A DNA stretch of 6,073 bases, from the NCBI GenBank assembly GCA_934465125.1, contig CAKSKO010000076.1, positions 1 through 6,073 of the forward strand. Reading direction: 5' to 3'. The notes below the pieces were generated by a model. That model saw only the letters and a program-made list of their open reading frames with translations, had not been told where the DNA came from and made no database searches. This document shows, piece by piece, positions 6,036-6,073 of this stretch. Positions within the stretch are counted from its first letter, which is position 1. Every line of letters starts with the position of its first letter. A program made the position numbers and the translations under genes. This DNA comes from an uncultured Eubacteriales bacterium. Lineage in GTDB: Bacteria; Bacillota; Clostridia; Oscillospirales; Acutalibacteraceae.

Positions 6036-6073
6036 GGCATTTTTATAAGAATGCCGATAGCGCTCCATCATAC
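6036..6073 (-). promoter_or_regulatory. Probable 3' end of a lysine riboswitch (cut by window edge)
   Basis: Read on the minus strand, the window opens with GTATGATGGAGCGCTATC (6073-6056). The TGGAGNGCNATC-like pattern resembles the end of known L-box aptamers: B. subtilis lysC has TTGGAGGGCTATC there. CTATC corresponds to the 3' strand of helix P1 and GATGGAG to the 3' side of P5. A hairpin GGCATT/AATGCC (6055-6036) follows, then the leader terminator. The base after GGAG is C where the examples I recall have A or G. Most of the aptamer lies outside the window, so the call rests on this short match, the terminator and the asd-dapA-dapB context. Confidence 0.5.

Noticed and set aside
6036..6055. 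GGCATT/AATGCC hairpin as a second terminator
   Set aside because: On neither strand is it followed by a proper T run, and the stem is short with an AU-rich interior. It is more likely part of the riboswitch expression platform.
1..6073. Mobile element, CRISPR array, defence or biosynthetic novelty
   Set aside because: No transposase, integrase, direct-repeat array or accessory gene is seen. Nearly all of the window is covered by core genes and their control elements.

Overview
The window is ordinary core chromosome from a low-to-moderate GC Gram-positive bacterium, most likely a member of the Clostridia. Four things point there: a T-box leader in front of tyrS, strong AGGAGG-type ribosome binding sites before every gene, a YebC of the '[30 protein letters not shown]'-like clostridial form, and an asd-dapA-dapB cluster with what looks like the end of a lysine riboswitch. 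The genus cannot be fixed from the sequence alone. I see no mobile element, CRISPR array, tRNA or rRNA gene, prophage gene or broken gene.

Left part (1-1396): the last 49 codons of cysS (+) run into a bidirectional hairpin terminator shared with yebC (-), which converges on it. yebC and tyrS are divergent. Their 440-base intergenic region holds a probable yebC promoter (-), a consensus tyrS promoter (+) and a full tyrosine T-box leader with specifier codon TAC, antiterminator and terminator.

Middle (1397-2667): tyrS encodes a complete tyrosyl-tRNA synthetase. It ends in a second perfect bidirectional terminator, shared with the operon that converges on it from the right.

Right part (2670-6073, all minus strand): a compact lysine/diaminopimelate operon reads asd > dapA > dapB > a stand-alone two-ACT-domain protein. 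Gaps are 39, 24 and 12 bases. Asd, DapA and DapB catalyse consecutive steps from aspartyl phosphate to tetrahydrodipicolinate, feeding lysine and peptidoglycan. The fourth gene resembles the regulatory C-terminal half of aspartokinase, the enzyme one step upstream of Asd, but has no kinase domain. Upstream of asd an intrinsic terminator lies in the leader. The last bases of the window look like the 3' end of a lysine riboswitch whose body lies outside the window.

Nothing here is convincingly a new system. The points most worth following are the stand-alone ACT protein as a possible separate allosteric subunit of aspartokinase, the cut-off lysine riboswitch, and an extra hairpin that can capture the 3' arm of the T-box terminator.
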